64,000 nucleotides of DNA, taken from Acephala macrosclerotiorum. Taxonomy: Eukaryota > Ascomycota > Leotiomycetes > Helotiales > Mollisiaceae. Made by a program: the position numbers and the translations under genes. The stretch spans positions 1-64,000 of the forward strand of contig MU119207.1 of assembly GCA_014904845.1 (NCBI GenBank). The letters run 5' to 3'. Positions 1 through 11,330 of this stretch are shown here, piece after piece. The notes under the pieces were generated by a model. The model saw nothing but the letters and a program-made list of their open reading frames with translations. It was not told where the DNA came from and did not search any database. Each line of letters starts with the position of its first letter. Position 1 is the first letter of the stretch.

Positions 1-1125
1 TTGTGGCAATTCTCGGTGCGCTAACAATTAAAAGGCCCTGTACGTAGTACGCATCCACGGGAGGTGGGAGAACAGACTGGCACCGGCAACCCCGTTCAGA
101 TCCACCGAAGTGTCCCGCTCCGCTCTTGTGATTGAACAACCCGTCCCGCCTACCATCCCATTGAGTTTGACTTAGACCGAAGATGGCCATGGTGGCTTTC
201 GCATCGGGCTCATATCCCAGCAGCCTCGGTGAACTCTGCTGCACGTCGACGTCTTGAGTGCTGCGGCGTGTGTCGGCTAGGCTTGTTAGTGTACCAACCA
301 AATGCCTTCTAGAAGCCCATCAGCATCAGCATGTCCCGGCCCGGTAGCCTTGCCCGCCCGGAGCAAACCCACAAAGGGAATCTCTCATGCCCACGACACG
401 ATCTTTGCGAACCTTTGGGAGGGCTTCCAATCCTGTTCCTTGGCGTGGCTTGGCGTGGCGTGGCTGTCCGAGGCTCAGGATACTGTACGATGGACTCGTA
501 CCACTCATCAAAAGCTGGCCTGTCGCGTGCGGCAATGCAATGCATGGCGTTTCCTGGAGCCCTGGAGTTCTGGTGTTGATGGGCGTTGTCCGCGTGCCGC
601 ATAGAAAATCTGCGATGTCCATGTTCTTTCACCTTTCACTTCTCGGACTTCCAGATTTTCTGTGCTACAGTAGAATTTCTTGCGTGCATCCCAGCCCGGA
701 AAGGGCAAGTGGCCTCAGGACGGCCACCTGCAGGGCCTCTCATAGGCTCTCCTTCTCGGCGGTTTAGTCATTGGCATTTGTCGGCGCTGCCAAGCTGCGT
801 CGTGCAGGGATGCGTGCGTCAACCCCCAGGCTCTCTATCTATCTAAGAATCGACGAGCCACTGGGGCAAGCGGGGTGGACCACCAAGGATCCTTGCTTGC
901 TGGCTTGCCGGCTTGCTCTCGCGTCGCCTTATCTCGATAACCATCAATTTCTTAGCTCTTAGCTCTTCGCCTTTACTGGGTCATGCATGCTTGCAGCGTG
1001 AGCACGCGTTACAAAACAGAACAAACCCTTCCGCCGGTCCTCTTCTTTCCTTCTTTTAATTTTCTGCAGCTTTCAAGACCCTTATCTATTATCGTCAATA
1101 CCAAGAAAAGTACCCAGCAACCATA
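1..1125. other. 5' intergenic stretch, no gene seen
   Basis: No open frame here has protein-like composition; several overlapping short frames on both strands shadow one another. The last 150 bases before the permease start are pyrimidine-rich, as is usual for fungal promoters and 5' leaders. I see no RNA gene or repeat. Confidence 0.6.
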
Positions 1126-3111
1126 ATGGCTGAGATACAGCACGAGATCAGTCGCGATGGCGACCTTCGACATAGACAGAAGAGCGTGGGCTTGGTCGAG
1201 ATCAATGGCCCAGATGGCCAGAAGAGAACCGTCAATCTCGCCGAGTTGAACGATGCCGATGCCCAACTCGCCGCACAATTCGGATACAAGCCCGTCTTCA
1301 AGAGAGAGTTCGGCTATCTCTCGACCTTCTCCTTTGCCGTCAGTATCAGTGGTCTATTCGCCACGATCATGACCACCTTCTCCTACCCTCTGTACGCAGG
1401 AGGCTCCTCCGCAGCCGTATGGTGTTGGTTGATCTCCGGTGCTGGCTGCATGTGCATTGCCGTAAGTTCTGCCAAATTTCAGATGCTCGCGTGACTGTTG
1501 AGGGCGATGGTTATTGATTTTCCACAGTGCTCAGTTGCCGAATTGGTCTCTGCTTATCCTACTTCCGGAGGCTTGTATGAAACCCCAATCATGACGTGTC
1601 TGTCCCATCACTAAACTCTGATCTAGATACTTCACCATTTCGCGGCTTGCACCAGAAGATTGGGTTCCCTCATTGAGTTGGTACGTATACGTTAACAACA
1701 GGACGACATGCATGAGAACTATGCTGACTTGACTAGGATTACCGGCTGGATTAACTTGCTCGGCCAGGTTCGCCTCCCTTTACCAATGCGCCTATACCCC
1801 TAATAATTCTCCCCCTTAGATTGCTGGTGTTGCCTCGTCAGAATATGGTGCTGCACAAATGCTCCTCGCGGCCGTGTCGATTGGTTCCGACTTCAGCTAT
1901 GAAATCACCACAAACACCACAATCGGTGTGATGGCGGCTCTGACGGTCTTGACTGGACTCGTTAACTCGATGTCCACCTACTGGATGGAGAAGATGACCA
2001 AAACCTACGTTATCTTCCACGTTCTTGTACTGGTCTCGTGCGCCATCGCACTCCTCGCAAAGACAGAGAACAAACACACCGCCAAATACGTTTTTACTGA
2101 TGTTGATTCCACCTCAGGATGGACTCCTGTCGGATTCAGCTTTTTGTTCGGATTCTTGTCCGTGTCATGGACCATGACGGATTACGACGCGACTGCCCAC
2201 ATCACCGAAGAAATCTCAGAGCCTGAGGTCAAGGCACCATGGGCCATCTCCCTTGCCATGCTCTTCACCTATGTCGCTGGTTTCCTCTTCAACATCGTCC
2301 TCTGCTTCTGCATGGGTGACCCTTCTGAGATTCTTGCCAGCACCCTTGCCCAACCAGTTGCCCAGCTCTTCTACAACAGCCTCGGAAAGTCTGGTGGTAT
2401 CTTTTATACCGTATGCGGGTTCATCATCATCAAGTTTGTCTGCTTCACCGCTATGGTAAGTCAATCCCGTCTGGTGATTAATTGGATACTGACCGTTTTG
2501 AAGCAAGCTTTGGGCCGTACCGTCTTCGCCTTTTCCCGTGATCGCTTGTTGCCATTGTCCAACGTCTGGGTCAAGATCAACCCCCTCACTGGAACTCCTC
2601 TTTACGCCGTGTGGATCTCCGTCTTCTGGTGCATCGCTATTAACTTGATTGGTCTTGGATCCTACGCTGCTATCTCTGGTGTTTTCAATGTCTGTGCCAT
2701 CGCTCTTGACTGGAGTTATTGCATTCCCATCTTTTGCAAGCTTGTCTTCGGCAAATTTCAGCCAGGGCCATGGTACATGGGAAAGCTCGGCTTCTTTGTC
2801 AACGCCTGGGCTTGTCTCTGGACTTTGTTTGTTAGCATTATTTTCATCCTTCCAACTGTCCGCCCAGTGACAGCCACCACCGTAAGTTAATACGCAGTTC
2901 AAAGCTTCATAGAACTTACTGACAACTATCGTAGATGAACTACGCTTCTGCTTTCATTGCTCTCATTCTAGGTGCCGCTGCTATCTTCTGGTACATTGGA
3001 GGCCGAAAATACTACACTGGCCCTATCGTCGAGGCTCGGGCGGAAGATGAACGCTCCGGAAATGAATCACCAATTTCCGAACAGCGCAAGGAAAAGGATG
3101 ATGTCGTCTAG
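1126..3111 (+). CDS. APC-superfamily amino acid / GABA permease
   Basis: Membrane transporter predicted to import GABA or related amino acids or choline across the plasma membrane by proton symport. Seven exons can be joined in frame: 1126-1461, 1528-1574, 1627-1680, 1737-1767, 1820-2455, 2504-2881, 2935-3111, giving about 552 residues. All introns have GT-AG ends; the one at 2456-2503 ends in AAG. The protein has a polar N-terminus, then about 12 hydrophobic segments. It carries family signatures such as FSYPLYAGGSSAAVW, AELVSAYPTSGGLY and FAFSRDRLLPLSNVW, typical of the fungal GABA/choline permease branch (Uga4/Hnm1 relatives). The C-terminal tail is short, charged and cytoplasmic (ERSGNESPISEQ). 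Substrate cannot be decided from sequence. The family call is firm. Confidence 0.9.
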
Positions 3112-4079
3112 GCGGCTCACCATAGCTCAAAATGCGGGAGTCAAAAGTAACATTGCAAGAAGCGATGGTTTCTTTGGTGTAGGATGGAAATCTGGTTGCT
3201 AAACCAATTGCTGTACGATACAAACCTAGGTCGAATATGATACCCTATTCCCGGTTTAGCGTGTACATGAACAGTCTCCAATACATCTCTTGCGGGAGAT
3301 GGATCGATTGCTCGTGGCTGGTTCATTCCGGACGTTGCAAATGAGCGTGTTCGCTGGGATGCAGCAGAAATGTTGGTACAGATGTGAGTAAATGATTTGT
3401 CTGCTATGGTTTCGTTCGGCAGCAAGGGTCGACGATAAAAACGTGTGTTGTTGGACCGACAATATCACATCCATTTACGTGAACTCTGTAAAGCATCTCA
3501 CCTCACAATATCCTTTCGAGAATGTCTCATGCGACGGTAAAAAAGCATCCTGTACTGTGCCTGACCCAACATCCCGGTTTGATCGACGACGCTAGAGACG
3601 CGACTCAAAATCTAACATCACGCACGCATCGTGCTGGGTCAACTCTAGCTCATAACCACATCTGATGCTCTACCTTCCTCGGGTACTTTATATATTGACT
3701 GGCCCCGGACAGAATCCACCCATCCCATTGGACTTTCCTCTACGACTTTGGATGAGGTTGCGGTTCTTAACAGCGCCCCAATTGCACCTCTCTCGACTTC
3801 AAGTTACCAGTTCATTCGTCCGAGGGCGCAAGCTTCACTCGAGTTTGCATATTTGTTGAAAGTCAACATCCTAATGTATATTTCCAGTATCCTCGGTGTT
3901 ATTTCGCTCCATAGCGTCCAGTCTTCCAGGATATTCGATTGTAGGTAACATCCCTTTTCTTTTCTTTTAAATTATATATATTAGCTCGCCTACTTGATTT
4001 TGAGGGGTGGGAAGCTCCCGGGCAGAGTTTATCGCCTCTAATCCATTTATCTCCTTATAGGGCATAGCACTAACTTGGC
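3112..4079. other. Intergenic region after permease
   Basis: Contains the permease 3' region, then moderately AT-rich sequence with a run of T and TATATA near 3960-3985. Only short, unconvincing frames are present. It may include the eroded promoter of the decayed gene that follows. Confidence 0.5.
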
Positions 4080-7000
4080 GCAGGTAGAGACATACAAGGC
4101 ATACAAGGCACGTGAACGGAGATTTACTAGCGTCAGAAACCCCTCATTTACACTGCCAATTTGACTCGTAAAGTACCGACATATCATACTCTTCAGTGGC
4201 TCAAGAAAACGTCAGAAAAGCTTGAGCTCTTCCCCAAAACGTCATCGGACTTGCGAATCAAGGATATCGGGCCTACTGCGCAACTTATCGTCGCTCATGG
4301 TCAGACAGTCCTAGAGGACATCTGAAACACCCTTCGAGATGTGATGCCTCAACGCAAGGAAGCTCGAGCTTTCTACAAACCTCAGGGTCAAGCCCAAGCA
4401 GACTTCGGCCATATGCACTATATTTCTATTCTTTAGAAATTCTCAACCCTTTTTGAACAATCAAGTCAACGCACTCCAAGGCTGTCCAAGGAGAGCTCCG
4501 CCACTGTGGTGGATGAGAGAAAGGTTGTCTCAAACCCTTTCAACTTTCTGGACATTGGAGTCGTGAGCAACGAGCAAGATACAGGATTAGTCGGTGGCAG
4601 TGAAGCCCCCGAAGAAGATGATTAAAGCGAACCTGTTTGTCAAGAAGAAGATCGGGAAGAAGGTCGGGAAGAAAATAGGAAAGTCACGAAAGAAGTCCTA
4701 CCCGGGAAGATCCTTGGATGAATCCAAATCAGACATGGAGTTGCTGGACTCTATCATCCAAAACAAAGTCGACGGCACAGATTACGATGATGATGAGGAT
4801 GACCTCTATTTCGTGATCTACTGCGTTTTCAACGACTGGAACCGTCTTCGCGAGTATCTGCAGGAGCGTTGATGCGATGTTCAGCATGGGATTCTGAGCC
4901 TACCTACTGTGGCTGTGATCACGAATACTGCCAGAGCCTTATCAGCGTCCCGAGAAAGAACTCAAGACGCAATTACCCCCTAAGAGTAGCCTTTGCAGCT
5001 ACGAAGCCATGACCGCGATGCTCTTTATCGACATCGGCATAGCCCACGCAAGTCACCATCTCGCATCGATGTTCGCTGCTCTTTTGTTGCGGCTAGATTT
5101 ATGACCGTTCTGATACTAACTCGTTAGATTCATTACTCGGCTCGTACTAACATCATGTAGGTGGATTACGAAGGGCTAGAAAGAGCAGCGGAGAGGTGCG
5201 AAGCCGACATCGATGAGAAGATCTATGAAGAGGCGGATTGGCAGTGTCTTCCTAGGTATTGGGACTTGGTTGACTGGCTACGAACACGCCGCCGAAGAAA
5301 ATTCCAAATTTTTCTGAATACGTGGGAACTGACACCAGTGATGTCGGCTATCGCGCAGAAGGGGCCCAAGCAAAGGCAGCTCTGAACAACCGAATCTGTT
5401 ACGAATTTCTGATAGAGTGTTGCCTTCTGAAACCACTCATGCAACATGAGTCTCACTTTCTTCGGGGGTGTCACTGCCTTCGTTCCTTGCTCTTTGCCTC
5501 TGGGGCTGGGCGTGGTAGGACTCTCCGTCCTCGTAAGATTGAACTCAGAGGAATGGTGCACTAACTGCAAAACCGTTGGCATAGGTAACGATGGTCACAT
5601 TCCCGGCGAAGATGAGCTCACACGAGGGACATTGGTTATGCTCAAGCTGAGGCAGATCCCAATCTGGCTAGTGTTCGCTTTCCAAATACAATGGAAGCGA
5701 TGCGTACTGTTCCGCAACCGAGTATCTCGAGGTGTTCGCGCCTTGTTGGTTCATACCCCCACTCGACCACCACGTGGATTGGCATGAGTATCCATTTCAC
5801 GACTCGAGCGAATGACTATGCTGGCGTTCAAGGTGGCGATTGTTAGGTACGTTCCCTACTGACCTAATACAGGCGACATTCGCTATATACTCGAGAGGGA
5901 CATGGTGAAGTGTCATCCAGAGCTCCAGGCTATGGGAGGTCGGGTTGTAAACATTCTCGGCCATTACGGCAAATTTAGAAAAGACTTCAGCGACACGCCT
6001 AGAATCCCTGACCTGGTGATGGCGCTGAAAGAGGTCGAGCGCTGCTGGATTGCCTACGATTTCATGGGGCTTGAGTGGTCAAAATTTCACATAGCATACG
6101 AAGAGGACCCAAGTGATATTGAGCCGTTCTACTACCCGCGCTGGCACCCAATCCTTTGTGGTCATATGAAGCCCCGCTTTTCCCTGGTTTTGAACGAGCT
6201 TAGCCTAAAAGAGTCCAATCAATGGGGAGCAAACAGTATGCTATTCTATTTCCATTCTTGCCGTTCCCACGCAATGCTCGACAAACACCATGAACCGTTC
6301 TACGTGACAAGATATTTCGAGTGGCAGTATTCAATCGTAGCTGGTAGAAATTTGCTATATGCCAGCTTTTGGAAGGTCAAGGATGGCCCAGAAGCACTCA
6401 TATTCCGATGATGTTCTACTCAAGCGAGTATTCGCTTGAGACTCTAGCTACTTTCTGTCCCCTTAGATAGTCTACCCCTTACTGAATCCTCTCAGTTGCC
6501 TCAGTTCATCTTTACAATGCCATTCGCTAATAAGAGTACGATTTTCTTGAATGGTCAGATATGGAAGCTCTGATTCCCATCCACCCCGTCGGACGTATCC
6601 CCAGACGCGATCACCTACCGTCCGACCCTGTTCAATACTCGTGCAGCTACGACCGAGCAACAGCACCAGCGAGATGATGGAGCAACGGCATCGACCGCGC
6701 TCGAGCATAATGGTCCCCAGTAAACTCTACGGATGAGGCATTGCTCCCGCTTCGCTGGTCTCCGCGCAGGACTGACATCGCTTATATTTCAACTATGATC
6801 ATAAAGCCGAGACTTTGCCAGATGTCGAACGCATACTTAACGATTCGGCTGAGAATGAGATTGGGTATTCATTAAGCAGACTTCGTCTCCTGAACGCGCC
6901 GGTGCGCCAGGCCCTTCAAACACCACAGCATCACATAAGGTAGCGCAACAAGACCCGCCTAGATCCCTCGCCAACCAATTATATGCTCTGACAGGTAATC

Positions 7001-7353
7001 AATTGCTGCATGCGCTCTGCACGAGAGTATCCCGAGAAGCATACAACTTGAACTTTGACTATTTATCCTTTCATACGCGGTGTATGAACCTGCTCAAGGC
7101 AGTGTACGAAGAATTTGCAGATGATATCAAAGAAGTTGAAGGTGAACTAGACTGGGGCAAGGGAGAACTTCCTCTTGTTCCACATTATATTTTCGAATGG
7201 ATGCAAGATGAAACCAGGAGGAAGAGCGTTAGTGTGCGGCTGAGGAAGGCGATGGAGCCGATTGTGAGAGAAGAGGGGACGAGAGAGCTCACGAATTCGA
7301 GAGGATTTGCTGCGGGTGATGTGAAGAGGAATCAGGGTCAGTTGGAGGATTAA
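4080..7353 (+). pseudogene. Decayed DUF6604-type fungal gene
   Basis: A chain of short frames on the plus strand, in changing reading frames, reads together as a relict of the large fungal-specific DUF6604 family (function unknown; N-terminal globular domain). In order: TYKAYKARERRFTS near 4090-4135; LIVAHG near 4290; an open block 4594-4872 with basic then acidic runs and DLYFVIYCVFNDWNRLREYL; LSLPTVAVITNTARALSASR near 4890-4950; LFIDIGIAHASHHLASMF near 5020-5080; a frame at 5161-5385; IPIWLVFAFQIQ near 5656-5691; a long block 5902-6411; and a C-terminal block 7003-7353. Between blocks are stops and frame changes too frequent to be explained by introns. The motif order matches what I know of the family, so this is one gene of roughly 900 codons that has died. 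Homology is recalled, not searched. Confidence 0.7.
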
Positions 7354-7834
7354 AGTATAAGAGAAGCTAGTGTGGGCACTGTTGAGTCGTCAGTTGCCCC
7401 TAGCGGCAGAACGAAAGTAGGGTGCGTTCCGAGTTTAGCGAGCTGGAAGTGATGTAGCCGTTTAAAGTCCCAAACAACCCGCGCGCCTGCACTGTACAAT
7501 CCGTGTGTTTCATATGCAATGACAATCAACATCACGAGAGCACACTGTGTACGCACTCGAGAGGTGAAAGACAGTCTCAATGGGAGAGGAGGGTAGACAT
7601 GGGGGAGGAAATAGGTCCTAAGATCACGCTGGCGAAAGTGGTTGCATGGGCACTCACATGTAATTCAAGCCGAGACGCAGCTGAATCCAGACGATAGTTC
7701 ATAACGTAATGATCCCAGATAACTCCATACGCTGAAAAGCAGTGACCAAATCAGAAACCATCGAGCAATAAACTAGAGTGTATCAAATATGTATCAAGCC
7801 CTCGCTCATTTCGCCCCCTCATCAGATCTACCCC

Positions 7835-8866
7835 TTAAGCCACAACCTCTTTCCCCAACAACGTCTCGTTCTCAACCTCAAGCTTGAATCGTTCCCCAGA
7901 TACCCAAAATCCGGCAGCCTCGATGATTCGGCACACAACTTCCAGCTCTGAGCGATCTCTAGGCGCGTAGATCATGAGGAACTCGCGAGGAACGTATTGC
8001 TTCATCCAACCACCTCTCGCTAGCGGATGTCGCTCGCCCCAGCCTTTTTGAAGGACAATCTTGGCATCGTCTGGGTGGAGGTTCATATGCATGCTTCGAT
8101 CGCTGTGGTGGACGTGGCAGATCTCTCCTCGGCAGGTCTCATTGATTGGAGATTGGGCAAAAAGAGCAAGTCCCTGATGACCAGGATATCAACATTAGTC
8201 TGCTGCTTGCTGGAGCTTTGAAGGGCTGGCCAGACGTGATGCCGAATCGGATACATCTCTTGAAAGAATACCAAGACAAAATTTTGCACATACCTTCTTC
8301 TCGAAGCACGAAGTAGCCGTTCTGAACGAGTCCGGGTGCTGGACTGCTAAGTTCTCGAGGGCCTTACGGAGTTTCAGATACATCTCTAGATCTCCAGGCT
8401 GGTCGATTTGTCGTTGAGGAGCAATTCCTGCAATTTTAGGTCGTGGTCCGGAGCGTTCCGGGAGCCAGGAATGAGATCTTTGGTAGAAGCCGATGACAGG
8501 ATAGATTTTCTCGGAAATTGATGCTGGTGTGTAGGGATCCGACAAGGCGAACAGTCGGAGGAAGGCAATCTTAAGATATCCAAGAAAGGTGCTTGGTGTC
8601 CCGCCCGGACCCAGGTTGATGAAGTTCTTGTAGTCATTCCGGACGATCCATGGTAGAGGAGCAAATGCAAGGAGCGTGCATGTGAAGGAAGGCTGGAGAA
8701 TCTGAATGCTAACGATGATTGCTATAATGGTCAAAACGAGAGTAGGGCCATGCAAGGTTATCTCGAGGACGTCGTGTTGAACTAGCGAACATGAAGATTC
8801 CTTGTGCGCATTAGGCTCCTGTACCACAACCTGTGTGATTGTCGTCGTCGAATGCACAGCGTCCAT
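7835..8866 (-). CDS. Membrane-anchored protein with fungal luciferase-like domain
   Basis: Two exons, 8866-8294 and 8173-7835, joined in phase 0 across a 120-nt intron (gtatgt...catcag), give 303 residues. A hydrophobic segment at about residues 30-60 (PTLVLTIIAIIVSIQIL) suggests a membrane anchor near the N-terminus. The C-terminal 110 residues carry the conserved blocks EICHVHHSDRSMHMNLHPDD, GWGERHPLARGG and YAPRDRSELEVV. These match a domain catalogued as luciferase-like (PF17648) in many fungal hypothetical proteins. Luciferase activity is not implied; the biochemical role is unknown. The intact frame across the splice and the conserved C-terminus make the gene itself secure. Its start is the first ATG of the frame. 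Confidence 0.8.
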
Positions 8867-11330
8867 GTCCTATTGTTTGTGAGCGGAAAAAATCATCTTC
8901 GGTGTTGGGGTCCTCACTACTTTGGTCCTGAGCTATTTATATGAGTGAGTGATAGTAATGCCTGTAACATTCAGTAGCCTCGATGCTCAAAAGTGACAGC
9001 AGCAGCCTTAAAGAAGAGATCTAAGCAGTCACGTTGAAATGGCAAGAGCGAGAGTGGAAGCTGCTAGATAAGATGCTTTGGTAGGGGCAGGTCTCGAGGT
9101 GGGAGTCTCAAAGCTGATAACTAGAGCAACACAGGGTCTCAAGCAGAGTGATGTGAGGCACTGCACCACGAATTGAGATTTTATTGAAGTATGAGACCAC
9201 GCAGTGACCTGGATATCCCTAAAAGGAGCCCCGACTTGTGTGAAAATAAAATTGAAGAGGACAGTCCTGAGCAGGTGTGGCAAGAGACCGAGATTAGGAG
9301 CGGGGAGGAAGGACCTTTTAAAGCTGAGGTTTGAGAGATTGTCAGTTGTGCTGTTCTCTCAGCGGCCCACTTCTTACTGTGCATCTGAGAAGCAGCGCGA
9401 GCTATGCAACTATCAAAAATTGGGCAGAGGACGCTGTCGACGTAACGCCTATATCGGATTGCTCGTGTCACGAGCTGGGCAGAGATCTGATACTCGAATG
9501 AGAGCGCAGAGGCGATCATCACTTGACATAACAGAACCGTCCCATTGGCTCTCAATAGAGGTACAGCAACAGCACACGAGCGTGATCCAGAAGGAGCCGT
9601 GGTGGTATGATGTATGCTGGAAGATCTCACCGCAACGTCAATGGTCAGCATAACAATTGCCTTTGGTTCCTCGAACGAGGCGTCGCAGGTTTGATCCTCC
9701 AACCAATAATGGATTGGACGCCGTTCCACCCCACCCCACAGCGACCGGCTCAGTGGCTTCTGGTGTTAAAGCGGGCTGCAGGAGCTGGAAGCAGCTTCCG
9801 GCCAGAAGCGTCCAAGACCAACATGCCATATCCAGAATTCCGACTGGCCGCGACCGGAGGCATTGCACATTGCAACTGTGCAGTTAAAGAGGCTCGGGCG
9901 TCGTGGTGCGGGTCAGGTTGTGCTTTGTGTGACTGCGATAGCTACAAAATACACTGGGATTGAGATGCCATGCTCCACCCTCCTCGTCTGGGATCGCTGC
10001 GTAGCTGAAGTTTTGGGGCGAGGGGCTTCGCTGGCGGGGGAGGATCACAAGGGAACCTTGAGGGGCAAAGTTGGAACATGTGGAGGGGCATGACCAGACA
10101 GCGGTAATCCAGGCAGGATCCAACCCCCCGAATGCATGGCTGCTGCAAGGTACTGTGCACTCCTCGTATCTTGGATGAGCGTCGTCGGCCGCTGTGGAAC
10201 GATTGTGCTGAGCCGATGCTGCTGTTCTCACAGAGTTGTCGTGGCATATCCCCTTCCCAGCGTTTCCGCGGTCTTGGGTTGGACTTGGCAGCATAGTACG
10301 GTCGACTATAGGCACTGCTCTGGGAAGTCCCTAACATGGACCTCGGATCCAGCCATCCATCTCAGAACTACATGTATGTATGGCCTCCCCTTATCTGAAC
10401 ACAAAATGGCCCATACCCATACTCAAACGCAAACGCAAACTCAAACTCATGCTCTGGGACTCAACTCAACACGCCCGTCGAGTCTCAAACCCAGCCCTCA
10501 GAGACGGCCTCTTTTGCTTGGCACTTATTCCTGAACAGCCGGTGTGTGGAGCTTTGTGAACACCGCCATTCTGTGCCTCGTCCCGAGTCTCGCTGTTCAG
10601 TAAAGTACCACGAGTCGGGGAACTGCCGTGGGCGAAGCATGCTTGCTTGTATGGAATACTCCCTTCTCTTCCAAAGACGTCGATTGGGCAGGGACTCATC
10701 GAATACTGGCCATCCCACAATCTTGCATTCAGTTGTCAAGACGATGGATTCCAAGATAGCATTCGCTTTTCGTCTCCGATGTGGCTAGGAGACTGCCACA
10801 GCGCACAATGCGTGGTGCTGCATACTTCCTCACCGTCCTGGCTTCAGATCGTCCAAGAGGCTGATCATAGGAGGCAGCATCCTCACCTCTGTCAGAGGAA
10901 CATTGATTGGTTGACTGAATGATCTAGAATTCCGAGAGGATCCTCGAAGCATAGTCTGGAAAGTATCCTGGACGCTCCACATGCGGTGTAAAATGGTTGA
11001 CGCGATGCACAATTAATTAGTTTTCGTGTGGAACGCGACAAGGCTATTTCTCCCATCGCAATTGTTGATTATTGCTGGGCCAACTGACTGATAATGTCCA
11101 CAACAACACTAGCAAGCAAGCAAACATCGAATCGTAACATCGAAGAACCCTGAATTGGCTTGCACTATATGCAATCGAAGCTTTCTTACGAACCATTTCA
11201 CGTATGAGACTATCATTACAGGTATGCCGTTGTCTAAGTTACGCGACAGTAGTACTGATATTTTGTAGGAATTGCGCTTTTTTGCTATCTGCAACACACA
11301 ACATTCCTCGGGCATCGAGCCTACCTCAAA
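8867..11330. other. Gene-poor intergenic region
   Basis: Overlapping short frames on both strands have no protein-like character, and I recognise no domain or RNA. It includes the promoters of the flanking divergent genes and a small simple repeat near 10423-10448. A short spliced leader of the DUF3405 gene may lie at 11200-11330, where GT and AG sites are seen at 11220 and 11270. Confidence 0.5.
10423..10448. repeat. Short simple repeat (CAAACG/CAAACT units)
   Basis: Imperfect tandem hexamers of the form CAAACG and CAAACT, about four copies. It lies in non-coding sequence and has no evident function. Confidence 0.7.

Noticed and set aside
302..846. Cluster of overlapping frames on both strands upstream of the permease
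   Set aside because: The frames shadow each other, have compositions expected from random GC-balanced DNA, contain no domain, and several lack an ATG.
9029..10788. Many 60-180-codon frames on both strands
   Set aside because: Six-frame openness here reflects low stop-codon density; no frame has hydrophobic-core or motif character, and none joins to another through plausible introns.
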